Positions 41,351-50,301 of a stretch of DNA of 64,000 bases are shown here, one piece after another. The DNA comes from Kitasatospora sp. MAP12-44 (GTDB lineage Bacteria > Actinomycetota > Actinomycetes > Streptomycetales > Streptomycetaceae), in contig NZ_JARZAE010000004.1 of the NCBI RefSeq assembly GCF_029892095.1, positions 3,038,001-3,102,000 on the forward strand. Direction: 5' to 3'. The first letter of the stretch is position 1. Each line of letters begins with the position of its first letter. The notes beneath the pieces are model-generated. The model made no database searches and was not told the DNA's origin. It saw nothing but the letters and a program-made list of their open reading frames with translations. The translations under genes were made by a program, and so were the position numbers.

Positions 41351-43450
41351 GTGCGGGGCCGGAACGAGGGGGCCGACGCACACCACCACGGGGTGCGGCG
41401 CGAAGAGTTGCTCGACCCTACCGCAGGACCGGACGGTCGGCTGCGCGCTGCCGTGCCGGACGCATTCCACGAACCGGCGCCCGCGGCCCGGCCGTTGCCG
41501 CTCGCGCTCTGCCCCACCTGCTCGAAGCCGCTGGACATCGCCATGGTCGGGCTGGCCGGCCGCACTTCCTCGCCGAGCGCGAGCGCCACGAGCGCCACGA
41601 GCGCCGCCAACACCGCGAGCGCTACGAGCACGACGAGCACCGCAAACGCCGCAAACACCGCGAACGCCGCGAACACCGCCAGCGTCTCCGACACCGAGCA
41701 GCTGCTCGCCGCACTGCGCGCCAGCGAGTCCCGGTTCCGGGCCGCCTTCGCCGACGCGGGCATCGGCATGGCGCTGATCGACGCCAACGACTGCGTGCTG
41801 GAGGCCAACCCGGTCTTCGCCAACATGATCGGCCGCGAAGTCGCCGACCTGGTGCAGACGCACATCTACGACATCATCGACCCCGAGGACACCCCGCAGC
41901 GGCTCTACCGCGAGCTGGTGGCCGGCGAGCGCGACCGGGTGCGGGTGGAGAAGAAGCTCAAACACCGCGACCCGGCCCGGGCGGTGTGGAGCAACGTCAC
42001 CATCTCGCTGATCCGCGACGGCAACAATCGTCCGCTGTACACCCTGGTCATGCTGGAGGACGTCTCCGAGCAGCGCCGGCTCGGCGACCGGCTGGAGTAC
42101 GAGTCGCTGCACGACCCGCTGACCCGACTGCCCAACCGGACCTGCTTCTTCGAACAGTTGGACGCGGCCTGCCTGCCGACCGCCGACGAAGGCGGCAGCG
42201 GTCGCCGGGTCGGCGTCTGCTACCTCGACCTGGACGGCTTCGCGGCCATCAACGACACCCTCGGCCACCACATCGGCGACCAGCTGCTGGTGGCCGTCGC
42301 CGCCCGGCTGGAGCGCCATGCCGCCCAGGCCGCCGGGCACCTGGTGGCCCGGCTGGGCGGCGACGAGTTCGCCGTGCTGGTCGTCGACAGCGAGAACAGC
42401 GGCCAGCTCACCGCGCTGGCCGCCCAGTTGCTGGGCGTGCTGGAGCAGCCCTTCGACGTGGCGGGCCACCGGCTGGTGGTCACCGCCAGCGTCGGCGTGG
42501 TCGAGCGGCCGGTCAGCTCGACCAGCCCGACCGACCTGGTCAAGGACGCCGACGCCACGCTCTACTGGTCCAAGGCCGACGGCCGCGCCCGCTGGACGCT
42601 CTACGACCGCGACCGCGGCGCCCACCAGTTGACCCGCCAGCTGCTGGCCACCGCGCTGCGGCCGGCGCTGGAGCGCGGCGAGTTCACCGTCGAGTACCAA
42701 CCGCTGGTCGGCCTGGCCGACGGCACGGTGCACGGCGCCGAGGCGCTGGTCCGCTGGCGCCACCCCCGCTACGGGACGCTCTCCCCCGACCGCTTCATCC
42801 CGCTGGCCGAGGAGTCCGGGGCGATCGTCCCGCTCGGCAAGTGGGTGCTGGAGGAGTCCTGCCGGCAGGCCCGCAAGTGGCTGGCCGAGTTCCCGGACAC
42901 CGAGGCCTTCGTCAGCGTGAACCTGGCGGCCCGCCAGATCTGGGACTCCGACGTGGTGGCCGACGTCGCCCAGGTGCTGGAGCGCACCGGGCTGCCCGCC
43001 AGGCTGCTCCAGCTGGAGCTCACCGAGAGCGCCGTCCTCGGCCCCGGCGGCCGCCCGTTGCAGGCCCTGCAGGCGCTGTCCGACATGGGCATCCGGATCG
43101 CCATCGACGACTTCGGCACCGGCTACTCCAACCTGGCCTACCTCTCCCGGCTGCCCGTGCACGCGCTGAAGCTGGACGGCACCTTCATCGAGGGCTTCCG
43201 CGACCCGGCCCCCACCGGCCGCCCCGACCTGCGCTCGCGGCGCAGCGAGGCGGACGAGCAGATCGTCCGCGCGATGGTCCGGCTGGCCCACGACCTCGGG
43301 CTGACCGTGACGGCGGAGGGCATCGAGAGCGCCGCGCAGGCCGAGCGGCTGCGGCTGACCGGCTGCGACACCGCCCAGGGCTGGTACTTCGCCCGCCCCG
43401 GCGAGGCCGAGCTGGTCGCCGCCATACTGCGCAAGGGCCGGATCCACTGA
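41351..43450 (+). CDS. PAS-GGDEF-EAL cyclic-di-GMP protein
   Basis: A 699-residue bifunctional cyclase/phosphodiesterase. A short region with CPTC (a possible metal-binding pair, about 55) is followed by a linker of about 38 residues made only of Ala, Ser, Thr and Asn (41575-41690), then a PAS domain (about 125-245). The GGDEF domain has RLGGDEF at about 333. The EAL domain has EALVRW (463), NLAARQI, ELTES, DDFGTGYSN and TAEGIES, so both active sites look intact. No transmembrane segment is present. The GTG at 41351 is chosen for GGGAG 7 bp upstream. In Streptomyces, c-di-GMP gates development through BldD. Confidence 0.92.
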   Translation: MRGRNEGADAHHHGVRREELLDPTAGPDGRLRAAVPDAFHEPAPAARPLPLALCPTCSKPLDIAMVGLAGRTSSPSASATSATSAANTASATSTTSTANAANTANAANTASVSDTEQLLAALRASESRFRAAFADAGIGMALIDANDCVLEANPVFANMIGREVADLVQTHIYDIIDPEDTPQRLYRELVAGERDRVRVEKKLKHRDPARAVWSNVTISLIRDGNNRPLYTLVMLEDVSEQRRLGDRLEYESLHDPLTRLPNRTCFFEQLDAACLPTADEGGSGRRVGVCYLDLDGFAAINDTLGHHIGDQLLVAVAARLERHAAQAAGHLVARLGGDEFAVLVVDSENSGQLTALAAQLLGVLEQPFDVAGHRLVVTASVGVVERPVSSTSPTDLVKDADATLYWSKADGRARWTLYDRDRGAHQLTRQLLATALRPALERGEFTVEYQPLVGLADGTVHGAEALVRWRHPRYGTLSPDRFIPLAEESGAIVPLGKWVLEESCRQARKWLAEFPDTEAFVSVNLAARQIWDSDVVADVAQVLERTGLPARLLQLELTESAVLGPGGRPLQALQALSDMGIRIAIDDFGTGYSNLAYLSRLPVHALKLDGTFIEGFRDPAPTGRPDLRSRRSEADEQIVRAMVRLAHDLGLTVTAEGIESAAQAERLRLTGCDTAQGWYFARPGEAELVAAILRKGRIH

Positions 43451-43473
43451 CCCTTACGCATGACCCTTACGCA
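43448..43473. repeat. Tandem duplication TGACCCTTACGCA at convergent gene ends
   Basis: Two exact 13-bp units. The first contains the stop of the GGDEF-EAL gene and the second the stop (TAA, minus strand) of the LLM gene. Confidence 0.9.
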
Positions 43474-44543
43474 GCAGTGAGTCCGTAGGCCTCGGCGATC
43501 AGGCCGTAGGAGCGGTGGCGGGCCTGGTGGCCGTGGATGTGCGAGGTGACCATCAGCTCGTCGGCGCCGGTGCGCTTGCGCAGCTCCTCCAGTCCGTCCG
43601 CCACCTCGCCGGGCTCGCCGAGCACGAGGTTGCCCAGCCAGGACTCCACGAACTCCGCCTCGGCCGGGCTGTAGCGGTGGGCCGCGGCCTCCTCGGGCGT
43701 CGGGATCGGCCCGGGCATGCCCTGGCGCAGCCGCAGCATCCCCAGCGCCGCCGACCTGGCCAGTCGCAGCGCCTCGGCCCGGCCGCCTTCGGCCACGGCC
43801 ACCGCGCTGACGCCGATCAGCGCGTACGGCTCGGCCAGCACGGCGGACGGCCGGAAGCTCGACCGGTACAGCTCCAGCGCGGGCACCGTGTTGGCGGCGC
43901 TGAAGTGGTGTGCGAAGGCGAACGGCAGGCCCAGCCGGCCGGCCAGCTGCGCGCTGAAGCCGGAGGAGCCGAGCAGCCACAGCGGCGGGCGCTCGGCGCC
44001 GCGCGGCACCGCGGTGAGCCGGTGGTACGGGTGGCCGGCGGGGAAGTCGCCGTCCAGGAAGTGGGTGAGCTCGGCGAGCTGCTCCGGGAAGTCGTCGGCG
44101 CCCTCGGTGGCCAGGCCCCGGCGCAGCGCGCGGGCGGTGGCCTGGTCGGTGCCGGGCGCCCGGCCGAGGCCCAGGTCGATCCGGCCCGGGTGCAGCGCCT
44201 CCAGCAGCCCGAACTGCTCGGCGATCGCCAGCGGGGCGTGGTTGGGCAGCATCACCCCGCCCGAACCCAGCCGCAGCGTGCTGGTGTTGGCCGCCAGGTG
44301 GGCGATCAGCACAGCGGGGGCCGAGCTCGCCACGCCCGGCATGCCGTGGTGCTCGGCCACCCAGAACCGATGGTAGCCCCACTGCTCGGCGCTGCGGGCC
44401 AGCTCGGTGGTGGCGGCGAGCGCCTGCGCCGGGGTGCGGCCCGCGCCGACGGTGGCCAGGTCGAGGATCGACAGCGGGGCGGGCGCGCTGCCCCGCACCT
44501 GCCCCCGGATGTCGCTGCGGGTCTGCTGGTCCTCGTTGCTCAT
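43467..44543 (-). CDS. LLM-class flavin-dependent oxidoreductase
   Basis: A 358-residue luciferase-like monooxygenase of the YhbW/MsnO8 group. It shows LSILDLATVG, ARSAEQWGYHRFWVAEHHG, GSGGVMLPNHAPLAIAEQFG and IDLGLGRAPG near the N-terminus. It uses FMN or F420; the substrate is unknown. The ATG at 44543 has GGAGGG upstream. It is divergent from the exporter gene. Confidence 0.92.
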   Translation of the reverse strand: MSNEDQQTRSDIRGQVRGSAPAPLSILDLATVGAGRTPAQALAATTELARSAEQWGYHRFWVAEHHGMPGVASSAPAVLIAHLAANTSTLRLGSGGVMLPNHAPLAIAEQFGLLEALHPGRIDLGLGRAPGTDQATARALRRGLATEGADDFPEQLAELTHFLDGDFPAGHPYHRLTAVPRGAERPPLWLLGSSGFSAQLAGRLGLPFAFAHHFSAANTVPALELYRSSFRPSAVLAEPYALIGVSAVAVAEGGRAEALRLARSAALGMLRLRQGMPGPIPTPEEAAAHRYSPAEAEFVESWLGNLVLGEPGEVADGLEELRKRTGADELMVTSHIHGHQARHRSYGLIAEAYGLTAA

Positions 44544-44691
44544 CGCCTGTGCCCTCCTGCCGGTGCGCGGGATCCCCGCCGGTCCGTTCGGGGACAACCG
44601 GAGTCCGGGGCGCGGTGTTCCCGGCTCCCGGCACCGCCTACGGTGTGACGGGGCCGGAGTGGCCCGCCCACTGCTTCGTACCGAGAGTCCT

Positions 44692-45984
44692 GTGACCGAG
44701 TCCACAGCCGCCGTACCCGTCGCGATACCGTCCCTGCCCACCGGCGCCCAGCGGGTCGGCCTGCTGCTGACCCTCGTACTGGGTGCGCTGAGCGCGCTGG
44801 CGCCGCTCTCGATGGACATGTACCTGCCGTCACTGCCCCGGATCACGGTCGGCCTGCACACCAGTGACGCGCTGGTGCAACTGACCCTGACGGCCTGTCT
44901 GGTGGGCCTGGCGCTCGGCCAGCTGGTGGCCGGGCCGCTGAGCGACACGCTCGGCCGGCGCCGCCCGCTGCTGACCGGGCTCGCCCTGTACGTCCTGTCC
45001 ACCGCGGTCTGCGCCTTCGCCTCGGACGTCCGGCTGCTGATCGCCTGCCGAGTGGTGCAGGGGCTGTCGGGCGCGGCCGGGATCGTGATCTCCCGCGCGG
45101 TGGTGCGCGACCTGTTCGACGGCCTGAAGGCCGCCCGGTTCGCCTCCACCCTGATGCTGGTCTCCGGCGCGGCCCCGCTGCTGGCCCCGGTGCTGGGCGG
45201 CCAGGTGCTGCGATTCACCTCCTGGCGCGGGGTGTTCGTGGTGCTGGCCGGCCTCGGCGTGCTGATCCTGCTGGCCTCCGCCGTACTGGTCCGCGAGACA
45301 CTGCCACCGGCCCGGCGCCGGCGCGGCGGGCTGCCGGACACCGCGCGGACCATCCGCGCGCTGCTGGCCGACCGGCTCTTCAGCGGCTACGTGCTGACCG
45401 TCGCCTTCGGCTTCGGGGCGCTCTTCGCCTTCATAGCCGCCTCGCCGTACGTGGTGCAGAACCTCTACCACGGCTCCGCGCAGACCTACAGCCTGCTCTT
45501 CGCCCTGGTCGAGGCCGCCCTGGTGGGCATGACGCAGGTCACCGGCCGGCTGCTGCTCGGGCGGTTCCGCTCGCACCGGATCCAGTTGACCGGCGTGCTG
45601 CTGCTCACCCTCTCCGGCGGCCTGCTGCTGGCGATGGCGACGGTCTGGCACACCGGGCTGCCCGGGATCACCGCGGGCCTCTTCCTGATGGCGGGCTCGC
45701 TGGGCGTGATCACGCCGCCGAGCTCGGCGCTGGCCCTGCAGCGCGCCCCGCACGCCGCCGGCACCGCCTCCGCGCTGCTGGGCACCCTGCAGTTCCTGAC
45801 CGGGGCGATCGCCCCGGCCCTGGTCGGCCTCGGCGGGCAGGACAGCGCGCTGCCGATGGCCGCCGTGATCCTGGGGACGGCGCTGCTGGCGCTGGGCGCG
45901 TTCGTGCTCTGCTGCCGCCCCTGGCAAGCGGACGCCGACCCGCTGCTCCCCTCGACCTCCGGGCCCGCCGACTCCGCTGCGTGA
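44692..45984 (+). CDS. Bcr/CflA family multidrug exporter (MFS)
   Basis: A 430-residue major-facilitator transporter with twelve transmembrane segments. The family signatures are LAPLSMDMYLPSLP at TM1, GQLVAGPLSDTLGRRRPL in the 2-3 loop and RVVQGLSGAAGIVISRAVVRDLF after TM4. It should expel drugs or dipeptides by proton antiport. The GTG at 44692 gives a 25-residue cytosolic tail; GAGAG is the nearest ribosome-like site. Confidence 0.93.
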   Translation: MTESTAAVPVAIPSLPTGAQRVGLLLTLVLGALSALAPLSMDMYLPSLPRITVGLHTSDALVQLTLTACLVGLALGQLVAGPLSDTLGRRRPLLTGLALYVLSTAVCAFASDVRLLIACRVVQGLSGAAGIVISRAVVRDLFDGLKAARFASTLMLVSGAAPLLAPVLGGQVLRFTSWRGVFVVLAGLGVLILLASAVLVRETLPPARRRRGGLPDTARTIRALLADRLFSGYVLTVAFGFGALFAFIAASPYVVQNLYHGSAQTYSLLFALVEAALVGMTQVTGRLLLGRFRSHRIQLTGVLLLTLSGGLLLAMATVWHTGLPGITAGLFLMAGSLGVITPPSSALALQRAPHAAGTASALLGTLQFLTGAIAPALVGLGGQDSALPMAAVILGTALLALGAFVLCCRPWQADADPLLPSTSGPADSAA

Positions 45985-46311
45985 CGGCGGCGTGGCGGGA
46001 TGACGCCAGCGCCGGAACTCGCCAGCCGCAGAGCTCGCGCAGCACGCGCCGGATCCGGCAGTCTGATCACCAGTGAAGAGCGCGCACCAACGCCTTACTC
46101 CCCAGCAAGGTTGACGGACTGGACCAGTTCCGCCCGACCCCCGTGAGCCCCTGTACCGGTAATCCCGGTCCAGGGGCTCACGCATGTGCCCTCAGAACGA
46201 GAGTGACCCCCGCCACTTGGGGGGTGCCTGCTGGCATCAAATGTTGGGCGGCTAGCGTTCAGAACCGAAGCCACCTGAGTCTCCCCCGGGCGGTCTGGAG
46301 GGAGTTCGACC
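45985..46311. terminator. Gene-free stretch with a strong hairpin
   Basis: No gene is seen in these 327 bp. A perfect 12-bp stem, CGTGAGCCCCTG (46142-46153) and its complement (46171-46182), with a 17-nt loop, probably ends the exporter transcript although it is 158 bp downstream. The promoter of the next gene must lie after it. Confidence 0.6.
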
Positions 46312-46914
46312 TTGGACAGGACACAGCTCGTCAGCTCGGCGTGGTTCTGCGTCCTGGCCCTGATGGCCGTTCTCGGCGACGCGTTCCTCCCCTTTCTACC
46401 GAGCGGCACGCTGGTCGTCCTGGCCGTCCTGAAGACCGAGCGGATCAACGGCGCCCCGGTCATGCTGGCCGGCGCGGTCGCCGTCGCCTCCTTCCTCGGT
46501 GACGTCCTGCTGCTCACCCTGGCGCGCCGCGGCGCGCCGTTCCTGCGCCGGCGGATAGAGGGGCGGCCGAAGCTGGCCGCCAGCATCCGGCGGGTGCAGC
46601 AGTCGCTGGACGGACGGACCAGCCGGGCCGCCGCCGTGATGGTGATCGTCGCCCGGTTCGTGCCGGGCGGGCGGACGGTGCTCGACCTGGCGATCGGCCA
46701 CTCGCCGAGCCAGCCGAGCCGCTTCCTGCGCTGGTCCGCGCTGGCCGCGCTGGTCTGGGCCGCGTACATCGTGACGTTGGGCTGGCTGAACAGCCACTGG
46801 TTCAACACCGCCTGGCTGAGCCTCGCGGTCTCCTGCGCGGCCGCCACCTCGATCAGTGCCGCCGTCGCGCGCCTGGTGCGGCGCAGCCGCCGGCTCTCCT
46901 CGATCTCGGCCTGA
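46312..46914 (+). CDS. DedA/VTT-domain family membrane protein
   Basis: A 200-residue membrane protein with four to five hydrophobic segments. It has a DedA-like core: FLPFLPSGTLVVLAVL, then GAVAVASFLGDVLLLTLARRGAPFLRRR, and the conserved VIVARFVPGGRTVLDLAIGHS segment. Family members help flip or recycle lipids and maintain proton-motive force. The start is TTG at 46312, chosen because GGAGGGAG lies 7 bp upstream and no ATG/GTG is suitable. The stop codon is part of the 14-bp repeat that follows. Confidence 0.85.
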   Translation: MDRTQLVSSAWFCVLALMAVLGDAFLPFLPSGTLVVLAVLKTERINGAPVMLAGAVAVASFLGDVLLLTLARRGAPFLRRRIEGRPKLAASIRRVQQSLDGRTSRAAAVMVIVARFVPGGRTVLDLAIGHSPSQPSRFLRWSALAALVWAAYIVTLGWLNSHWFNTAWLSLAVSCAAATSISAAVARLVRRSRRLSSISA

Positions 46915-46970
46915 GAATCCCGGCCTGACGACCTCGGCCTGACGATCCCGACCTAACGATCCCGACCTGA
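46901..46970. repeat. Five tandem 14-bp units spanning the DedA-like stop codon
   Basis: Units of the form CGATCCCGACCTGA run without gaps from 46901 to 46970, diverging at one to four positions. Each ends in TGA or TAA. The first TGA is the stop of the DedA-like gene. Because 14 is not a multiple of 3, the array puts stops in all three frames. Confidence 0.92.
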
Positions 46971-47134
46971 CCAACCGTCCGCTGCTGAGCCCTTCGACGC
47001 CCGTCGGCGGGCCGGAGTTGTCTCAGGACTGCAACAGAACACCAGTCCACGGATCCGTGCTGCCCACACCCCGCGTCCTGGGCTGTTGTGGGGGGCGGGG
47101 TCGGTAGATCCGACCACACCTCCATGACATGCTG

Positions 47135-47155
47135 ATTGAGAAATCATTATTATTT
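47135..47155. promoter_or_regulatory. AT-rich element before the deacetylase gene
   Basis: ATTGAGAAATCATTATTATT and the next T contain only 3 G/C in 21 bp, very unusual in this genome. It ends 22 bp before the start codon. It could be the -10 region or an operator. It loosely resembles a Zur-type site but does not fit well. Confidence 0.35.
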
Positions 47156-47177
47156 GCCCGCAATGGCAGGGGAGACG

Positions 47178-48470
47178 ATGAGCCACATCTCGCGCAGGAC
47201 AGTGCTGAGCGCCACCGCAGCAACCGCGGCCCTGGGAGCGGTCGCCGCCTGTGGCAGTGCCACCAGCACCGCCGGCTCGGGATCCGATGCCAGAGCGACC
47301 GCGGCCACGCCGGGGACCCCCCAGCAACCCTCCGCCAAGGCCACTCCGATCGGCGACGGCTCGACCTCCGACACCGGCGCGCAGCCCAACCAGCCCAAGC
47401 CCGAGAAGCTGAAGCCGGGCGAGCGCCCGCCGCAGTTCGTGGTCTTCTCCTGGGACGGTGCGGGCGCGACGGACGACAAGCAGTTCCCGCGCTTCCTGCA
47501 GCTGGCCGAGCAGTACAAGGCCACCATGACCTTCTTCCTGTCGGGCATCTACACCCTGCCGAAGACCAAGACCGACCTCTACCACCCGCCGCAGCACTCG
47601 GTGGGCGCCTCGGACATCCCGTACCTCTCGGACGGCGCCATCCGCAACACGATCAAGCTGGTCAGTCAGGCGTGGCTGGCGGGACACGAGATCGGCACGC
47701 ACTTCAACGGCCACTTCTGCTCCAGCCGGCCGGGTGGCAACGGCGTCAACAAGTGGTCCTCCGCGGACTGGCAGAGCGAGATCGACCAGGCGATCTCCTT
47801 CGTGACCAACTGGAAGACCAACACCGGCTTCACCGACCTGCCGCCGCTGCCCTTCGACTACAAGAAGGAGCTGATCGGCGGTCGGACCCCGTGCCTGGAG
47901 GGGCAGAAGACGCTGCTGCCGACCGCGGCGGCGATGGGCTGGAAGTACGACGCCAGCTCGCCGGGCGGCCTGCAGATCTGGCCGCAGAAGGTGCAGGACG
48001 GCAAGATCTGGGACTTCCCGCTGCAGTCCATACCCTTCCCCGGGCACACCTTCCAGGTGCTCTCGATGGACTACAACATCCTGGCCAACCAGTCGGCCGG
48101 CAGCGTCAAGGGCGACCCGGCCAAGTACGACACCTGGCGCAGCGAGGCGGCCGCCGCCTACCAGGCGGGCTTCGACCGGGCGTACAACAGCAACCGGGCG
48201 CCGTTCTTCGTCGGCAACCACTTCGAGCAGTGGAACGGCGGCATCTACATGGACGCCGTCGAGCAGACCCTCAAGACCATCGCGGGCAAGCCCGAGGTCC
48301 GGCTGGTGTCGTTCCGGCAGCTGGTGGAGTGGCTGGAGGTCCAGGACGAGTCGACGCTGCGTCAGCTGCGCACGCTGAACGTCGGCCAGTCGCCGGCCGG
48401 CGGCTGGGAGACCTTCCTCGGCGCGGCCGGCGCACCGGCCTCCCCCGCCTCCCCCACCCCCACCAGCTGA
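47178..48470 (+). CDS. Polysaccharide deacetylase-like lipoprotein (Tat signal)
   Basis: A 430-residue exported protein. The N-terminus has a twin-arginine motif (SRRTVL) and a lipobox-like AVAAC, so it is probably a Tat lipoprotein, followed by a Pro/Thr-rich linker. The NodB-like core has the metal Asp in FVVFSWDGAGATDDKQF (about residue 93), the two His in GHEIGTHFNGHF (about 173-178), and a late His in FVGNHFEQW. It would remove acetyl groups from a cell-wall or extracellular polymer. The ATG at 47178 has AGGGGAG upstream. A markedly AT-rich element lies just before the gene. Confidence 0.88.
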   Translation: MSHISRRTVLSATAATAALGAVAACGSATSTAGSGSDARATAATPGTPQQPSAKATPIGDGSTSDTGAQPNQPKPEKLKPGERPPQFVVFSWDGAGATDDKQFPRFLQLAEQYKATMTFFLSGIYTLPKTKTDLYHPPQHSVGASDIPYLSDGAIRNTIKLVSQAWLAGHEIGTHFNGHFCSSRPGGNGVNKWSSADWQSEIDQAISFVTNWKTNTGFTDLPPLPFDYKKELIGGRTPCLEGQKTLLPTAAAMGWKYDASSPGGLQIWPQKVQDGKIWDFPLQSIPFPGHTFQVLSMDYNILANQSAGSVKGDPAKYDTWRSEAAAAYQAGFDRAYNSNRAPFFVGNHFEQWNGGIYMDAVEQTLKTIAGKPEVRLVSFRQLVEWLEVQDESTLRQLRTLNVGQSPAGGWETFLGAAGAPASPASPTPTS

Positions 48471-48504
48471 CCACCGCGCCGAGCGGTTGCCGGCTGCCTG
48501 CGCC

Positions 48505-49404
48505 TCAGAGCGCCGCCAGCAGCCGCTCGGCGACCACCGCGGCACCCGCCGGGCCCATCACGATCGAGTAGTGGTTGGTGTCCGGCACCAGCCGCACCGC
48601 CGGCCGGTCCGCGTCCAACTCCGCTGCGGCCAGCCGCTGCTGGTCGTAGAGGCCCTTCGGTTCGTCGAGCAGTCCGCGCTCGGCCCACAACAGCTCTGCT
48701 GGGCAGGGAAGTTGGCGGATCGCCAGCCGGGCCGCCGGATCCAGCAGCAGATCCGCGCCGTCGGCCCGGATCGCCTCGTCGGCGCAGGCCGAGCGCAACC
48801 CCGGCGGCGTGCCGACCAGATCACGCTCGGCGAACTCCCGTACCGACAGCGACCCGAGGGCCTCCAGCTTGCCGAGCCCCGGGTGCGCGCGCCAGAAGGC
48901 GTGGTAGGCCTCCCGATCGTCGAAGGTCATCGAGAGCCTGGCCAGTGCGGGCCCGAGCACCGCGGCCAGCGCCTGGTCCACCGGCACACCCTCCGGCAGC
49001 GGGAACGAGACCGCGCCGTCCACCAGCAGCACCCGCCGCACCAGCGCGGGGTGGCGCACCGCGGTCAGCGCGGTCACCCACGCGCCCATCGAGTGGCCGA
49101 CCAGCAGCACCGGGCCCAGGCCCAGCGAGCCGATCAGCAGCGCGACGTCGTCCGCGTGCCGGGCCAGGCCGAACGGGCCGGCGACCGAGCCGCTCGCCCC
49201 GCGCCCGCGCAGGTCCGGCGCCAGCAGCGTGACCCGGCCCGCCAGGCGGGCGGCGACATCCGTCCAGGACGCGGCGTTGCCGGTGATGCCGTGCAGGGCC
49301 AGCACGGTCGGCGCGGCCGGATCGGCGGCGGGCCAGCGGAGCACCGCCAACTCGCCACCGGGCACAGCGAATCCGAACTCCTGGTACGCAGCCGTCGCAG
49401 CCAT
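48505..49404 (-). CDS. Alpha/beta-hydrolase
   Basis: A 299-residue hydrolase with LALHGITGNAASW (oxyanion loop), LAPDLRGRGASG, the nucleophile elbow LLVGHSMGAWV (Ser about 103) and catalytic His in DTNHYSIVMG near the C-terminus. No substrate can be assigned. The ATG at 49404 is the natural start. It is the last of three leftward genes with uracil-DNA glycosylase and a HAD phosphatase, though gaps of 49-119 bp leave the operon uncertain. Confidence 0.9.
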   Translation of the reverse strand: MAATAAYQEFGFAVPGGELAVLRWPAADPAAPTVLALHGITGNAASWTDVAARLAGRVTLLAPDLRGRGASGSVAGPFGLARHADDVALLIGSLGLGPVLLVGHSMGAWVTALTAVRHPALVRRVLLVDGAVSFPLPEGVPVDQALAAVLGPALARLSMTFDDREAYHAFWRAHPGLGKLEALGSLSVREFAERDLVGTPPGLRSACADEAIRADGADLLLDPAARLAIRQLPCPAELLWAERGLLDEPKGLYDQQRLAAAELDADRPAVRLVPDTNHYSIVMGPAGAAVVAERLLAAL

Positions 49405-49453
49405 GGCGCCCAGCCTAGATCCGGGCCGACCCGGAGAGAAGGCTGATGCGGCG

Positions 49454-50182
49454 TCAGCTTTCCTTGAGGCTCGGCAGTCGCCAGTCCAGCGGCTCCTGGC
49501 CGAAGCCGTCCAGCGCCGCGTCGATCTGCGAGAACGGCTTGCTGCCGTGGAACAGCTTGGCCGACAGCGGCGACGGGTGCGCCCCCTGCACCACCACATG
49601 CCGCTCGGTGTCGATCAGCGGCAGCTTCTTCTTGGCGTAGTTGCCCCACAGCACGAAGACGCACGGCTCCTCCCGATCACTGACCGCCTTGATCACGGCG
49701 TCGGTGAACTTCTCCCAGCCCTTGCCCTTGTGCGAGTTGGCCTCGTGCGCCCGCACCGTGAGCACCGCGTTGAGCAGCAGCACGCCCTGCTCGGCCCACG
49801 GCATCAGATAGCCGTTGTCCGGGACCGGCACGCCGAGATCGGCGTTCAGCTCCTTGAAGATGTTGCGCAGCGAGGGCGGCGTCTTGGTGCCCGGCAGGAC
49901 GGAGAAACTCATGCCGTGCGCCTGGCCGTTGTCGTGGTACGGGTCCTGACCGAGCACCAGCACCCGGACGCCGTGGTAGTCGGTCGCCTCCAGCGCCGAG
50001 AACACCTGGCCGCGCGGCGGGAAGATCTCCTGCTCGGCGCGCTCGGCCGCCAGGAACGCGGTCAGCTCGGCGAAGTAGGGCTTCTCCACCTCCGGCGCGA
50101 GCACCTCGCGCCAGGACTCCGGAAGCACCAGCTCCGTCTCATCCGTCAGCGTGTCCGCACTCACGTCAGCAACCTCGGTCAC
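49454..50182 (-). CDS. ung: Uracil-DNA glycosylase, family 1
   Basis: A 242-residue enzyme that removes uracil from DNA in base-excision repair. Both signature motifs are intact: GQDPYHDNG with the catalytic Asp (D80), and HPSPLSA with the catalytic His near the C-terminus. VLLLNAVLTVRAHEANSHKGKGWE is also conserved. The GTG at 50182 is preferred, with a GGTGG site upstream; a GTG at 50236 would add 18 residues. Confidence 0.95.
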   Translation of the reverse strand: MTEVADVSADTLTDETELVLPESWREVLAPEVEKPYFAELTAFLAAERAEQEIFPPRGQVFSALEATDYHGVRVLVLGQDPYHDNGQAHGMSFSVLPGTKTPPSLRNIFKELNADLGVPVPDNGYLMPWAEQGVLLLNAVLTVRAHEANSHKGKGWEKFTDAVIKAVSDREEPCVFVLWGNYAKKKLPLIDTERHVVVQGAHPSPLSAKLFHGSKPFSQIDAALDGFGQEPLDWRLPSLKES

Positions 50183-50301
50183 CAGATCCACCTTCCGCCG
50201 GCGCGGCCCCAGCAGCCCCGCCCCTTCCTTCACCACGCACCGTACACAGCGGCACCGACAAAGCGTCGAGTCGAGGGGCGGGCAAGGGGCGGGGCGAGCG
50301 G

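Noticed and set aside
46901..46970. The five-unit array as a CRISPR
   Set aside because: Units are 14 bp and contiguous with no spacers, and no cas genes are present.
47135..47155. Zur (zinc repressor) binding site
   Set aside because: The element lacks the central symmetric TGA..AAT.ATT..TCA arrangement in correct register, so only an AT-rich element is reported.
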